Below are positions 22,990 through 34,889 of a stretch of 64,000 nucleotides of DNA, piece by piece. The translations under genes and the position numbers were made by a program. This DNA is from Muscardinus avellanarius (lineage: Eukaryota; Chordata; Mammalia; Rodentia; Gliridae): the NCBI GenBank assembly GCA_963383645.1, contig OY726561.1:27012826-27076825 (forward strand), written 5' to 3'. Under the pieces are notes generated by a model. It worked only from the letters and a program-made list of their open reading frames with translations. It searched no databases and was not told where the DNA came from. Within the stretch, counting starts at the first letter, position 1. Every line of letters starts with the position of its first letter.

Positions 22990-24569
22990 GGAGTTTCAAC
23001 CCAGTCAGAATGAACATCACCTGCTCACTTATTCCCTCTGCAAATAATTGGTGTTCAAGTGCCCGTGACCCTAGTATGGAGTACTTGGGGTGCTCCATAG
23101 GCCTTACCTCTCAGAGTGCTCTAATTTCCCCTACTGGGTTATTAGAGCCAATTCATAGTTCTCAGAGGAAAAAAAGTTTGTTAGGAAAAAAATTCTCTGA
23201 AAACTCAAAAATTTAGGTGTGTTTATAAATTTATAATTATATGATAATGGTGACACAAAATCTTTTGGAGAGTCTTAACAGAATCCCAGGACATTTCTAG
23301 ATAAAACAAAGTTAGACAGATAAGACCACACATCATAAATACATGCGGTTTCTATTCCCAAAGGTGGACCAATTTTTCATTCAATTAGACAGTATCAGTA
23401 GAGTAAGATTTATCTGACTAAGACTATGTATCAGAAAAGGGTATGGAATATTTCTTCCTGGCTATATTTATTTAAAGTCACATGATTAGCTTTTTTCTCA
23501 AATACCAAGTAAAAATGATAGAAAAACAATAAAGAGTAAGTAAGGCCAATTTATGGGAATGTTCCCTAGGTGATGGGAACTGGACTGGATGGACTGATTT
23601 TGTTAGAGCATAAAATAGAAGACTACACAGGCACATTTCACATTTAAACCTATAAAAATGTTTTATATAGATATAAAAGATGGGAAGCTAAGGTATATCA
23701 GGTCTGAATATGTAGTGATTAGTGAAGGAAGCTTTTCTGATTCACATCAGGACCAGTTCCTTCCAACAATATGTCTCAGAAGGACTTCACTTTTGGGTTT
23801 GCTCAAAACACTGGAAGTCCAATTCATCATGTGTGTTTTTGTGGAAGAGAAAATTATGTTCCCTCTCATCGAGTAATAGGGTATGTTAGCATAAAGAGTG
23901 GGCCCTATCTTCAGTACTTTAGGAAAAATCAATCATTTGCTAAGCCCTGTCTTCAATGGCATTAATATAAACACTCATTTTCTAAGGGGGAGCAGGCTTT
24001 GGCTATGATAATAAAGAACAGAGAGAGGTATAGACAAAGATAGAAACACAGACACAGAGAGACAGAGAGAAATCTTCCTTTAAGTCCCATGGCCAGTAGT
24101 TGGATTTAAAAAGACAAATTTCATTTCTTGGACTCAAAAGTGATTTTGAAAATGACTATTACTTTTGAGCCACATATTTAATAATAAAACAAAGATACAG
24201 CTAAGAAGCATGTGTGCATTCCTATGCCACTGAGTAAACGAGGAGAAAGAGACCACTGACATTCTTGGTGGCTTAATATTTGAAAGAACTTTCTCAGGCT
24301 TTCAAGGATAGGATTTTCTGCAATCAAATTTCCACATGAGCCTATAATATGTGGGGACAGCCCCCATAGCTGAATGGGGTTAAAATATTCTTGATTCCAA
24401 TATGCATTGCTTAGGTTGTTGTTTTAACCCTTATGTATGAAGGTGCTCTGATAACACTGAATGGATAGTCTGAGCTACAACAGTGTTTTCAGAAAAGTAC
24501 AGTTCCTATAAAATGACATTTTATTATAGTTAAAGTAGTTTATGTGGGCTTAAGAATATGCAATATAAA
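22990..24569 (+). repeat. Array unit A with preceding unit tail
   Basis: Tail segment near 23045-23190 (GTTCAAGTGCCCGTG, GGTGCTCCATAGGCC) is followed by a nearly full but diverged unit with its markers at 23561 and 23830 and a CAGACACAGAGAGACAGAG run near 24045. Its last part is cut by the SINE cluster at 24570. Confidence 0.75.
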
Positions 24570-25325
24570 GCCAGACATGGTGGTGCAAGCTTGTAATCTC
24601 AGTACTTGAGAAAGTGAGATAGGAAGAAAAAGCAGGTTCGAAGCCAGCCTCAGCTACTTAGTGAGGCTCTCAGCAACTTAGTGAGACCCTGTATCCAAAT
24701 TAAAAAAAAAATGAGCATGGTAGCACATACTTGTAATCCCAGTACTTCGGAGGCTGAGACAGAAGGATTGCAGTTTGTGGACAGCCTCAGCTACTTAGTG
24801 ATACCCTCTGCAACTCAGTGAGACCCTGTTTCAAAATAAAGAGTAAAGCCGGGCGTGGTGGTGCACGCTTGTAATCCCCATGCTTGGGAGGCAGAGACAG
24901 GAGAATCATCATGCAGGTTTGAAGCCAGCCTCGCTGGCTTAAAAGACCCTGTTTCCAGATAAAAATATAAAATAGGTCTGGGAGTGTAGCCCAGAGGTAG
25001 AAAGGTTCCATCCCCAGTACCACCAAATAAAATAAAATAAAATAAAATAAAATAAGAGTTAAAAAAAATGCAATCCCAGAATTCAGGAGGCTGAGACCAT
25101 AGGGTCATGGTCCGTAGACAGCCTCAGCTACTTAGTGAGGCCTTCCACAACTTAGTGAGACCCTGTTTCAAAATAAAGAATAAAAAGTAGGGCAGGGGCT
25201 GTAGCTCGGAGGTAGAATGCCCATGGTTTCCATCCCTAGTACTGAAAAAAAAGAAAAAGAAAAAAGTATGGTAGTGTATCTCGGAGTTAGAAAGCCCCTG
25301 GGCCCTGGGTTCCATCCCCAGGGCT
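24570..25325 (+). mobile_element. Cluster of nested SINEs
   Basis: At least four SINE pieces in the same orientation: a head with A-run (24570-24712), a head plus partial linker (24713-24846), a complete young copy (24847-25060, ending in repeated AAAAT), another body (about 25070-25245) and a tail fragment (25265-25325). Insertion into A-rich linkers and tails explains the order. Confidence 0.8.
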
Positions 25326-25343
25326 ACACACACACATACACAT

Positions 25344-25374
<31 letters not shown>
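25326..25374. repeat. (CA)n microsatellite
   Basis: CA run with two interruptions, following the last SINE tail of the cluster. Confidence 0.9.
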
Positions 25375-25377
<3 letters not shown>

Positions 25378-26030
25378 TATGCAATATTAAAAAACGATGA
25401 TGCAAAACCTTTTGGAGATTCTCATGGGTAACTATGGATATTACAAGATAATAGTAAGTTAAAAATGTAATAAAACACATTTTAAATACAGCATCGAGTA
25501 CTTCTGAAAGTAGAGAATGAATATAAGTTTCATGGCTTGCTCCACCTTAAGTTATCTAAACTAAGACTATAGGCCAAAAAGAATTGTATGGGAATTTTTT
25601 TCTTAGCTACATCTATTTAGAGAGATATGAATGGACTTACAATTTTCCTTCATATATGGGTTTAGAATGTGACTAACTCAAATTATAACATCAAAAGGGG
25701 TTTAGAGTGTGACTAACTTTACAGTCCTAGAATACACAAACGGACACCAACAGAGAGTAGAAGACCAAGTAGAGGATTTTCAGGTATTGATGTTCAGGTG
25801 TCTTTTAAGCTGCTCTATTATACCTTACCTCTCAGGATGCTCCATAGGCCCTGGATGGATCCTCTGAGCCAACTTAGGGTCCTCAGAAAGAAAAGTCCTA
25901 TAAAATTTCCCTAATTTTTTATTACTTAGGTAGGATTAAGGATTTCAATTTGATGAAAAGATTGACACAAAATAATTTGGAGAACATTATGGGGATCTGA
26001 GGACATCCCTTAAAAAGAGAATGTGGAAGC
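25375..26030 (+). repeat. Array unit A', internally deleted
   Basis: Contains GATGCAAAACCTTTTGGAGA, the ATCTATTTAGAGAG segment and GATGTTCAGGTGTC (25788), but lacks the middle of the unit that holds both markers. The phrase GGGTTTAGA-GTGTGACTAACT occurs twice (25660 and 25699). Confidence 0.7.
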
Positions 26031-26230
26031 TGGACATGGTGGCACACACTTGTAATCCCTGCACTTGGGAGGCTGAGACAGGAGGATCACACAGGTTCAA
26101 AGCCAGCCTCAGCTACTAAGTGAGGCTCTCAGCAACTTAGTGAGACCCTGTTTCCAAATAAAAATATAAAATAGGTCTGGGAGTATAGCCTGGAGGTAGA
26201 AAGCCCCTGGGTTCCACCCCCAGTACCACC

Positions 26231-26287
<57 letters not shown>
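26031..26287 (+). mobile_element. SINE with (GA)n tail
   Basis: Full dimer (GAAGCTGGACATGGTGGCAC to CCCCCAGTACCACC), then about 55 bp of GA. AGAATGTGGA before the SINE (26019) and after the GA run (26284) forms the target-site duplication. Confidence 0.88.
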
Positions 26288-26289
<2 letters not shown>

Positions 26290-26292
26290 TGG

Positions 26293-26471
26293 AGCCAGGC
26301 GTGGTGGCACATGCTTGTAATCCCTGTGCTTGGGAGGCAGAGACAAGAGGATCACGCATTCGAAGCCAGCCTGGCTAGCTTAAGAGACCCTGTTTCCAAA
26401 TAAAAATATAAAAAATAGGTGTCTGGGAGTGTAGCCCGGAGATAGAAGGGTTTCCAGGAACCCCAGTACCA

Positions 26472-26530
<59 letters not shown>
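26293..26530 (+). mobile_element. Young-type SINE with (GA)n tail
   Basis: Short subfamily with the CCAGGAACCCCAGTACCACC tail, then about 55 bp of GA. It inserted right beside the previous SINE, giving two GA blocks ~240 bp apart. Confidence 0.88.
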
Positions 26531-26532
<2 letters not shown>

Positions 26533-28080
26533 AAACACATCTTAAGTGTATCAGTTGCTCCTCTCCAATGTTGAGCACAGTAGAATAACTTACACAGTAT
26601 CAAAAGAATAGGCATCTTCACTTACACAAGAAGAGTGACACTTTTCTTACAAAGTATGTATTTGTAAAGAGACATAAAGTACATTCCCCAATATCAAGTA
26701 CAAATGATAGAACATAAACATGTTAATCCATGAAGTTTAGTTAAGGCCTGTTTCTGAGAATGTTCCTTAGTTGAGTGGTACTGAACTGAATGGGCCAATT
26801 TTTCCAGAGTATAAAACAGGTGATTCCACAGGCACACTTCACATTGCTGTTGACAAGAACAGCTTTAGAGAAGTAAAAGGTGGGCCTCTAAAGTGTATCA
26901 GGTCTGAATATGTGCTACTTAGGAAAGGTAGCTTTCCTGATTCTCATTAGGAACAGTTAGTTCCTTCTAACATTGGGTCTTGGAAGAACCCGTTAGGGGG
27001 CACTCAAAACGCTGGGAGAAGCCAGGCGTGGTGGCGCACGCTTGTAATCCCAGCATTCAGGAGGCTGAGACTGGAGGATCGCGGTTCACGGACAGCCTCA
27101 GCTACTTAGTGAAGCCCTCTGCAACTCAGTGAGACCTGGTTTCAAAATAAAGAATAAAAAAAAAATTGGGCATGGGTTGTAGCTCAGAGGTCAAATGCCT
27201 CTGAGTTCCAGCCCCAGACCCGAAAAAAATATAAAAATTAAAAAAAAAACTAAAAAAAAAAACACTGGGAGACCCATCCCTTATGTGCATTTCTCCAGAT
27301 GAACAACTTTGTTCCCTCTGACCCAGGAATGAAATATGTTAGCCTACAGGGATTGCCCTATCTTTGGTGTTTTTATAAACAGGAACTCATTTTCTAAGTC
27401 CTGTTTTCAGTGCCACTAAACAAGTACTTATCTTTTAAGGGGAAGCAGGTTTGGGCTAGTAAAATGAAAGAGACAGAGACATGATAGACACAGAGGCAGA
27501 CACAGAGAGACAGAGAATCCTTTTTGAACTGCCAGGGCACATAGATGGGTTTACAGGTGACACTTTTTCAATAAATTTTTCAAAAGGGTTTTGGAATGTG
27601 ACTATCTCTAACTTTACAGTTAGATTACACAAAAAGACAGTGGAGGAATCGTCAGGATGTCCTTCAGTTGCACAGTGAGGGAGAAGGGAGGGAAAAGGGA
27701 ACCCTAAGCTCCTATGTGGCTTGAAAGTTCTAAGACCCTTGCCAGGTCTCCCGGGAGAGAAGCAGTTCCCATTCTTGAGCCACCTGAATCTGCAGGGCTT
27801 GGGGAGTTTCACATATTGATATTCAGGGGTCTTTGATTTCAATATTCAATTCCTAGACTCCTCTATTATCCTCTGCCTCTCAGGGTCCTCCATAAACCTG
27901 AATGGGTTCTCAGAGCCAAGTCAAGGTTTGCAGAAAACAATGTAAATTTCCATAAAAATTTTTCCTGAAACTCGATTTACTTTGGTAAAATGAAGGATTT
28001 TAATTTTAATGGAAATGTTGACACAAAACCTTTTGAAAATCATTATAGGAATCTAAGGATATTCCTAAAAAGATAGTGTT
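26531..28080 (+). repeat. Array unit B
   Basis: Markers at 26757 and 27290. A SINE at 27021-27235 lengthens it. Its minus-strand 128-codon frame (27456-27842) is not kept open in other units, so I treat it as chance. Confidence 0.78.
27021..27235 (+). mobile_element. SINE inside array unit B
   Basis: AGCCAGGCGTGGTGGCGCAC head, intact tail, followed by several A-rich blocks up to 27263. ACGCTGGGAGA before it and ACACTGGGAGA after it mark the target-site duplication with one mismatch. Confidence 0.88.
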
Positions 28081-29340
28081 GGGAATATAAGAAAACACAT
28101 CCTAAGTATATCAGTTACTACTCTTCAATGTTGAGCATTTGTAGAATAAGTTGCACAGCATCAAAAGAGCAATGTAACTTGACTTAGACAAGGCTACATC
28201 TCTCTAAAGAGAAATAATTATCTTAGTTATATTCCTCAATATCAAGTAAAAATGATAGGACATAAACATGTTCATAATTAAGACTAGTAAGGCATGTTTC
28301 TGAGAACGCTCCCTAGCTGATAGATACTGGGCTGGAGTGAATTTGTCAGAGCATCCAACAGGAGAATTCACAGGCACACTTCACATTGACGTAGATAAGA
28401 ACAGCTGTAGAGAGGCAAAAGATGGGCCTCTAAGGTGTATCAGGTCTTAACATGTGGTGCTTAGGGAAGGCAGCTTTCCTGATTCTCATCAGGACCATTT
28501 CCTTTCAACATCGCTTCTCAGAAGAACCTCATGTTTGGGGTGTACTCAGTATGCTGAGAGATGAATCCCTCATGTGCATTTCTCCAGATGAGCCACTTAT
28601 ATTTCCTCTGACCCAGGAATGGGATATATTATCCTACAGGGGTTAACCTATCTTTGGTGCTTTTATAAACAGGCATTCATTTTATAAGTCCTGTCTTCAG
28701 TGCCATTAAACAAGTACTCATATTTAAAGGAAGAACAGGCTTGGGCCAGGAAATTGAAGGAGACAGAGGCACTGACAGACACAGAAAGACAAACAATCCT
28801 CCTTCAACTGCCATACCCAGTGGATGGGTTTGAAGGTGACACTTTTTCAATATAAATCTCAAAAGGGTTTTGGAATGTGACTCTCTCTAACTCTGTAGTC
28901 CTAGGCTACACAAAAAGACAGTGGAGCGACCATTAGGATATCCTGCACTTGCAGAGTAAGGGAGAAAGAGAAAAGAATCCCTGAACTCTACTATGTGGCG
29001 TGAGAGTTCTAAGGCCCTTGCCAGGTCTCCTGGGACAGGAGCAGCTGCCACTCTATCTGCAGAGCTTGGAAGTTTCACAAATTGATGTTCAGGTGTCCTT
29101 GATTTTAATATTAAGTTCCTAGGCTGCTCTGTTATCCCTTACTTCTGAGGGTGCTACATAGTTCCTGAATGGATTATCAGAGGCAACTCAGGGTCCTCAG
29201 AAAGAAATAAAAATTTCCATAAAAATTTTCCCTGAGATTCAAATTACTTAGATGAGATTAAGGATTTTGTTTTATGAAAAGAAAAACACAAAACCTTTTG
29301 GAGAGCATTAAATAAATCTGAGCATATTCTTAGAAAGTAA
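28081..29340 (+). repeat. Array unit C
   Basis: Uninterrupted unit with markers at 28302 and 28575; useful as a reference for the ~1.28-kb period. Confidence 0.8.
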
Positions 29341-30660
29341 AACATTGGGAAGATAAGACAACATGTCTGAAATATAACAGTTGCTATGCCCCAAAATTGA
29401 GTGTCAGCAGAATAAGTTATGCAGCATCAGTGTAATGTATCTTGACTAGGTTGGATGACTCTTTTTTTTCAGGCTACATCTCTTTAAAGAGACACAATTG
29501 TATTACCTATTTCTCCTGATATCAAGTACAAATGAAAAGAAACATGTAAATCAATAAAGTTTAGGTAAGGCATGTTTCTGAGAATGCTCCCTAGATGGTA
29601 GGTACTGGACTGGAATGAATTTGGCAGAGCAACCAGCAGAAGAATCCACAGGCATGCTTCACATTGATGTTGATAAGAACATTGATAGGTAAAAAGATGG
29701 GCCTCTAAAGTGTATTAGGTCAGAACATGTGGTGCTTAATGAAGGTAGTTCTTCTAATTCTCATCAGGACCAGTTCCTTCCAACAACATGTCTCAAAAGG
29801 AACCCACATTGGGGGGTGCTCTAAACTCTGGGAGACCAATCCCTCATGTGTGTTTCTCCAGATGAGCAACTTCTGTTCCCTCTGACCCAGAAATGGGGTA
29901 TGTTAGCCTACAGGGACTGCCCTATCTTTGCTGCTTGAAGGAGCAGGCACTCATTTTCTAAGTCCGGTCTTCAGTACCATTCTAACAAGCACTCAACTTC
30001 TCAGGGGCAACAGGGCTGGGCCAGGAAAGTGAAAGAAAACCACAGACAGACAACACAGACACAGACACAGACACAGACAAAGACACAGAATCCTCCTTCA
30101 ACTGTCTTGGCCAGTGGATGGGTGGGTTTAATGAAGACCCTTTTTTCTCTAAGTCTCCAAAGGGTTTGGAAATGTAACTCTCTCAACCTTTGCCCTTCAA
30201 GGTCACACAAAAGGACACGAAGAGACAGTGGAGGAGACAGTAGGATGTCCTGCTGTCTTACAGTAAGAGAGAAGAGAAGGGGAAAGGGACTCCTGAGCTC
30301 CTATGTGGCTTTAGAGTTGAAAGACCCCTGCCCAGCCTTCAGGGTGAGGGCCGGCCACCATCCTTTGCTGCCTGATCTTCAGGGATCAGGGAATTTCATG
30401 CATTTATGTTCAGGTGTCCTTGATGTCACTATGCACTTCTAGAGTGCTATTATCCTCCACCTCTTAGGGACATTTACAAGTACCTTCTGCATCTTCTGGG
30501 CTAGCTGGTGTTCCTAAGAAATAAAAAGGTTTTAATAAAAAATTTCCAGGGGGTTCAAAATAATTAGGTATGATTAAAAGTCAACAATGCCATTGGAAAT
30601 AGTGACAGAAGAACTTTTGCAGAGTCTTTTGGAGATCTGAGGACATTTCTAGATATTCGC
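29341..30660 (+). repeat. Array unit D
   Basis: Markers at 29578 and 29850. The purine run has become repeated ACAGAC near 30047-30088. A 137-codon frame here (30029-30442) is a by-product. Confidence 0.8.
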
Positions 30661-31744
30661 ATGTTAAGCAGATAAGAAAACCCATGTTATACATAGCAGT
30701 GGCTACTCTCCAAACGTCAGCATCAGCATCAAAAGTTTTTCCATATCACTAGACACATTATCTTGACTTATAACGAAGGGGATGGCAGTTTTCTTCCAGG
30801 CATATCTCCATAGAAGGACATGACTGCTTTTCATATTTTGTTGTATATCAAATAAAATAGTAAAAAAAATAAACATGTAAATCAATAAAGGTTAGGGAAG
30901 GCTAACTGCTGAGAATGTTCCCTAGCTGAGTGGTACTGGACTGAATGGACCAATTTTTTCCAAGTTTAAAACAGGAGATTTCACAGGCACACTTCACACT
31001 GACATAGATAAGAATAGGTTTGGAGAGGTAAAAGGCCTCTAAAGTGTATCAGGTCTGAACACGTGGTGCTTAGGGAAGGTAGCTCTCCTGATTATCATCA
31101 GGACCAGTCCCTTTCAACAACATTTCTTGGAAGAACCCCAAGTTGGGGGGGGGGTGCTCAAAACATTGGGAGACAAATTCCTCATGTGCATTTATCCAGA
31201 TGACTAATTTTGTTCCCTCTGACTCAGAAATGGAGCATGGGCTTAGAAGGAGTGCCCTATCTTCAGTGTTTTATGAACAGGCACACATTTTAAGGCCTGT
31301 CTTTGGTGCCATTAAACAAGCACTTATCTTCTAAGGGAGAATAGGCTTGGGCCAGGGAAATGAAGGAGACAGAGACAGTGACAGACACAGAGAGACAGAT
31401 TATCCTCCTTCAACTGCCATGGCCAGTGGATGAGTTTAAAGGTGACACTATTTTTTTTCCAAGTCTCCAGAGAGATTTTGAAAGTCTCTTTATATTCTGA
31501 GAATATAAAAAGTCCACTGCAGGAGCTGGTATGATATTCTGAGGTTGTACAGTAAAGGAGAAGATACAGGAATTGTTACCTCTGAACTCCTATTCTCTAA
31601 AGTTCAAAGACCCTTTACAGTTCTACAGGGACAGTGCAAGCCTGAATTTGCAGGGCTTGTAGAGTTTTACATATTGATGTTCAGGCTTACTTGATTTCAG
31701 TATGTGCTTCCTAGGCTGCTCTATTATTCCCTAGGTCTCAGGGT
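30661..31744 (+). repeat. Array unit E
   Basis: Markers at 30911 and 31190. It ends at CTAGGTCTCAGGGTA, where the expected unit tail stops and kinase-like sequence begins. Confidence 0.78.
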
Positions 31745-31840
31745 ATTGCATCTGCTTGGCCCTAAACCTGCCCTGCAACCCAAAATCACACACCTTGTCA
31801 TTTCCTGGTGAATTCAATAGTGTTCTCTGCCAAAGTAAAT
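31745..31840 (-). pseudogene. Second kinase-domain fragment, with DFG
   Basis: Minus strand reads DKVCDFGLQGRFRAKQ (about 31760-31808), preceded in another frame by an EN...L-type stretch (GAGAACACTATTGAATTC). It aligns with the DFG region of the pseudogene at 22390-22460 (AAGGTGTGTG in both). This copy keeps DFG, which the larger one lost. It is only ~95 bp, placed between the tail of unit E and the middle of the next unit. Confidence 0.68.
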
Positions 31841-32155
31841 CAAATGCATCTTGGAAGGACCTCACATTTGGGGTTCTCAAAATACTAGCAGACTGATCTC
31901 TCATGTGCATTTTCCCAGATGAGGAATTTATGTTTCATCTGATCCAGGAATGGGGTATGTTAGCCTAAAGAGACTGTCTCATCTTTGGTGCTTTTTTGAA
32001 CAAACACTCATTTTCTGAGTCCTGTCTTCTTCATTGTCATTATAAGAAGCATTCATCTTGTAAGGAGTACCATGCTTTGGCCAGAAAAATAAAGAAAAGA
32101 ATAGAAACAACACACACATGCAGAGAGAGAGAGGGGGGTGGCAGGCTCTCCTTTC
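31841..32155 (+). repeat. Array unit F, left part (split by ERV)
   Basis: Starts mid-unit (CTTGGAAGGACCTCAC), carries the marker at 31905 and reaches GGCTCTCCTTT, where the ERV entered. The unit resumes at 36511. Confidence 0.78.
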
Positions 32156-32601
32156 TGAGGAGTCCTTGAGGCTTTCCCCTAGATTGGTGTTTCTGGTTCA
32201 GCTGACTGTCCTTCACCCAGAGTCAACAAAGATTGGGGAAAAGATCAGATGGTATGGCACAAGGGTACTAATTAACCTATCTGTAATATATGTGCTTTGG
32301 ATTTGGTCTTTATTGTATTCTGGTGGTGGTAGCATGAGGATATTGATTGACCTGTGACTGTATAAATACCTCTGGAAAAACAAACCCAGCATCGGCGCAA
32401 TAGAGAATACTGACCCAAGCATAGTTGTTGACCAGCAGGAAATATTGACTCAAGAACAGGGGTCGGCCAGTAGAGATAGTAGGCTGACGGCTCCCTCACG
32501 TTAAAATAAATTAAATATTCTGAGAATCAAATTCTTAGAGATAAATTCTTCATCCTCATGCCTCTCTTCAGAACCCGTAATTTTGTCAGCTAGCTCCAGC
32601 A
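32156..32601 (+). mobile_element. ERV 5' LTR
   Basis: Starts TGAGGAGTCC (the 3' LTR has TGTGGAGTGCC) and ends CTAGCTCCAGCA. A TATAAATACC box lies near 32359 and AAAATAAATTAAA near 32503. By eye it is about 92-94% identical to the 3' LTR, so the insertion is not recent. Confidence 0.88.
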
Positions 32602-32603
32602 GG

Positions 32604-32625
32604 TGGTGGGCCCAGACAGGGAAAT
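32604..32625 (+). other. Probable tRNA primer-binding site, degraded
   Basis: TGGTGGGCCCAGACAGGGA follows the 5' LTR by two bases. It resembles a lysine-tRNA site (ending ACAGGGA) with changes in the first half. Confidence 0.5.
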
Positions 32626-32786
32626 TCTGAAACTGAGGCGCCCATGAAGGACACCACTGAATAAAAAAAGAGCACGCTCAAAGATTTGTAGTGGCGGTGA
32701 AATGTGGGAAGTGTAAACAAGAAGCTTTGTGCAAAAGAAACTAAGAAAGACAATGAAGAAAGAAACAAAGGTAGAAAATGAAGGCA

Positions 32787-32878
32787 CCTAATGTGTAAAT
32801 AGTAATATACAATAAATAGGTCAGAAGATTAGTTCCTAACGTGTAAACAATAATATACAATGGGCCAGAAGATTAGTT
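32787..32878 (+). repeat. ~46-bp tandem duplication in ERV leader
   Basis: Two copies, each CCTAA(T/C)GTGTAAA followed by AATATACAAT and CAGAAGATTAGTT, at 32787-32834 and 32835-32878. Confidence 0.85.
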
Positions 32879-32989
32879 TTTTGTACACAGGTTAAAAGAT
32901 AGGCTTTGTGTTAAGCTTCCTAAGGAAGAAACTGCTGCTCAGTACCATAGACATGAGTTGTTTTCTTTAATATCACCACTTCAAGCAGC

Positions 32990-34047
32990 TATAAATCCGG
33001 CTGCAAAAAATGGAGAAGATACTAGGGGATTTAGAGTTTTTCCAGATGCTGAAGACTCTGATGGTTAAGGAAGCATTATTAGATTTCTTAAATGCTAACA
33101 AAACTGGATCAAGGAGGTGTTATTAGAGGACATAGACCCTTTCCTTTCAAACAATTAAAAGAATTAAAAACAGCTTGTGCTCAATATGGGCCAACAGCAC
33201 CTTTTACTCAAGCCATGTTAGAATCTCTCTCCATGGACGCTTTGTGTCTTTCTGATTGGAAACAGATAGCCCGAGCTTGTTTTTCAGGGGGTGATTTTTT
33301 TTATTATGGAAGTCTGAATTGGCAGAACAATGCCAATCCACAGCAGATTTGAATGTAGCTCAGGAAATATCCATAAAATTTTATATGTTAGCAGGAGAAG
33401 GACAACTTAGGGAGACTGCTCAGCAATTAAAATTAAGTCTAGCTTCTTATGCTCAGACCAATGCTGCTGCGCGTCGAGCATAGAACAAGTTGCCTTCTTC
33501 AGGAAAACAAACAGATATTTCAAAAATAAGACAAGGACCAGATGAGCCATATCAGGAGTTTGTAGCCAGGTTATTACAAACTGCTAGTTGACTGATAGGC
33601 GACAGTGAAGCCGGGCTGTTGCTTGTAAAGCAATTAAACTATGAGAATGCTAACACTATTTGTCAAGTTGCTTTACACCCTTTTAGAAAGAAAGGAGACC
33701 TGTCTGATTATATTTGGCTATGTTCCGATATACGACCTGCATATACACAGGGATTAGCTATGGCTGCGGCATTACAAGGGAAATCTGTACAAAATTTCTT
33801 TTCAAACAACATAAAAAATCGGGACTTAAGATTAATATTGTTAAAAGCTATGGATGTGGACAAAATAATCAGTTAAGAACTGCCCACAGAGGCAGAGTGC
33901 TAGTAATAGACAAGAGCCAGGCTTATGCCCTTGATGTAGAAGAGGGAAGCATTGGGCTAAGGGCTGTACTTCAAGGACTGATGCACAAGGGAATCAGTTA
34001 CTGGCAAGATATGGGAAGAGGGGCCCACCTCAGGCCCTGCAGCAACA
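32990..34047 (+). pseudogene. ERV gag remnant (capsid and nucleocapsid)
   Basis: Frame at 33092-33352 is capsid-like (FPFKQLKELKTACAQYG, DWKQIARACFSGGD). The next frames hold a major homology region (IRQGPDEPYQEFVARL, about 33521-33568) followed by NANTICQVALHPFRKKGDL (about 33650). Degraded zinc-knuckle-like sequence (YGCGQNN...H, then a second Cys-rich stretch) lies at about 33848-33960. Stops and frameshifts separate these parts. Confidence 0.82.
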
Positions 34048-34395
34048 ATGTTATGGGGCACTTCAGACATTTGTAACACAGCAGGACAACTTTCAACAAA
34101 ACAAACCATTCAGGATTTATTCATATCAACCCCAGGCAGCACAGGATTGGACCTCTGTGCCTCCACCTATACAGTATTAACTCCTGAAATGGGAATGAAA
34201 GCCCTTCCTACTGGGGTTTATGGTCCATTACCTAAAGGGACAGTAGGATTGTTGTTAGGACGGAGTAGTGTCACCATGAAGGGAATTATAGTAGCCCCTG
34301 GAGTAGTTGATTCTGATTATGGAGGAGAAATAAAAATTATGATACATCCTCCTCAAGGTATAGCTTTTATTAATGCAGGTTAACGACTGGCACAA
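34048..34395 (+). pseudogene. ERV dUTPase domain
   Basis: A 111-codon frame matches betaretroviral dUTPase: STPGSTGLDLCA (motif 1), GRSS (motif 2), GVVDSDYGGEI (motif 3). It sits between gag and protease as in beta-type viruses, marking the element as class II. The frame stops at 34381; the family's last glycine-rich motif is not in frame. Confidence 0.9.
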
Positions 34396-34790
34396 TTAGT
34401 ATTACTACCTCAGGTGCAAACTAATAATAGTGCTCAGAGACCTAAACGAGGAAAAAGGGTATTTGGTTCATCAGATGCTTTTTGGGTCCAAGCGACTGGA
34501 ACTCAAAGACCAGAACTAAAATTGTTTATTAATGGGAAATAATTTTCAGGGTTATTAGACACGGGAGCAGATGTTTCTGTCATAACAGTTGATCTATGGC
34601 CTAACAAATGGCCTAAGCATTCTTCCCTCACTCACCTTAAAGGCATAGGACAGATGCAAAACCCAGAACAAAGCAGTGATTGGCTTACTTGGAGAGATGA
34701 GGCAGGCCATACCAGAGTTTTTCAGCCCTATATTGTTCCAGGACTTCCTATCAACTTATGGGGCTGAGATGTTATGCAAAACATGGGTGT
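34396..34790 (+). pseudogene. ERV aspartic protease remnant
   Basis: LLDTGADVSVI (34554-34586) is the catalytic Asp motif; IVPGLPINLWG lies near 34732-34766. A TAA precedes the catalytic segment (about 34540) and a TGA follows the latter, so the frame is dead. Confidence 0.85.
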
Positions 34791-34889
34791 ATATTTTTAT
34801 AGCTCCAGCCCTATAGTGACACAACAAATGTTAGATCAAGGACTTTCACCAGAGGAGGGTCTAGGGATAAATAATCAGGGTATTATAGA

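Noticed and set aside
26109..26621. Several Ser-Leu repeat frames on the minus strand
   Set aside because: Translation of (GA)n SINE tails; five overlapping frames cannot all be real.
27456..30442. 128- and 137-codon frames in array units B and D
   Set aside because: The same places in the other units are closed by stops, and the two frames are on opposite strands and at different unit positions.
32118..32357. 79-codon frame across ERV 5' LTR edge as a fusion gene
   Set aside because: Lies across host repeat and LTR with no motif; the mirror frames on the minus strand are equally long.
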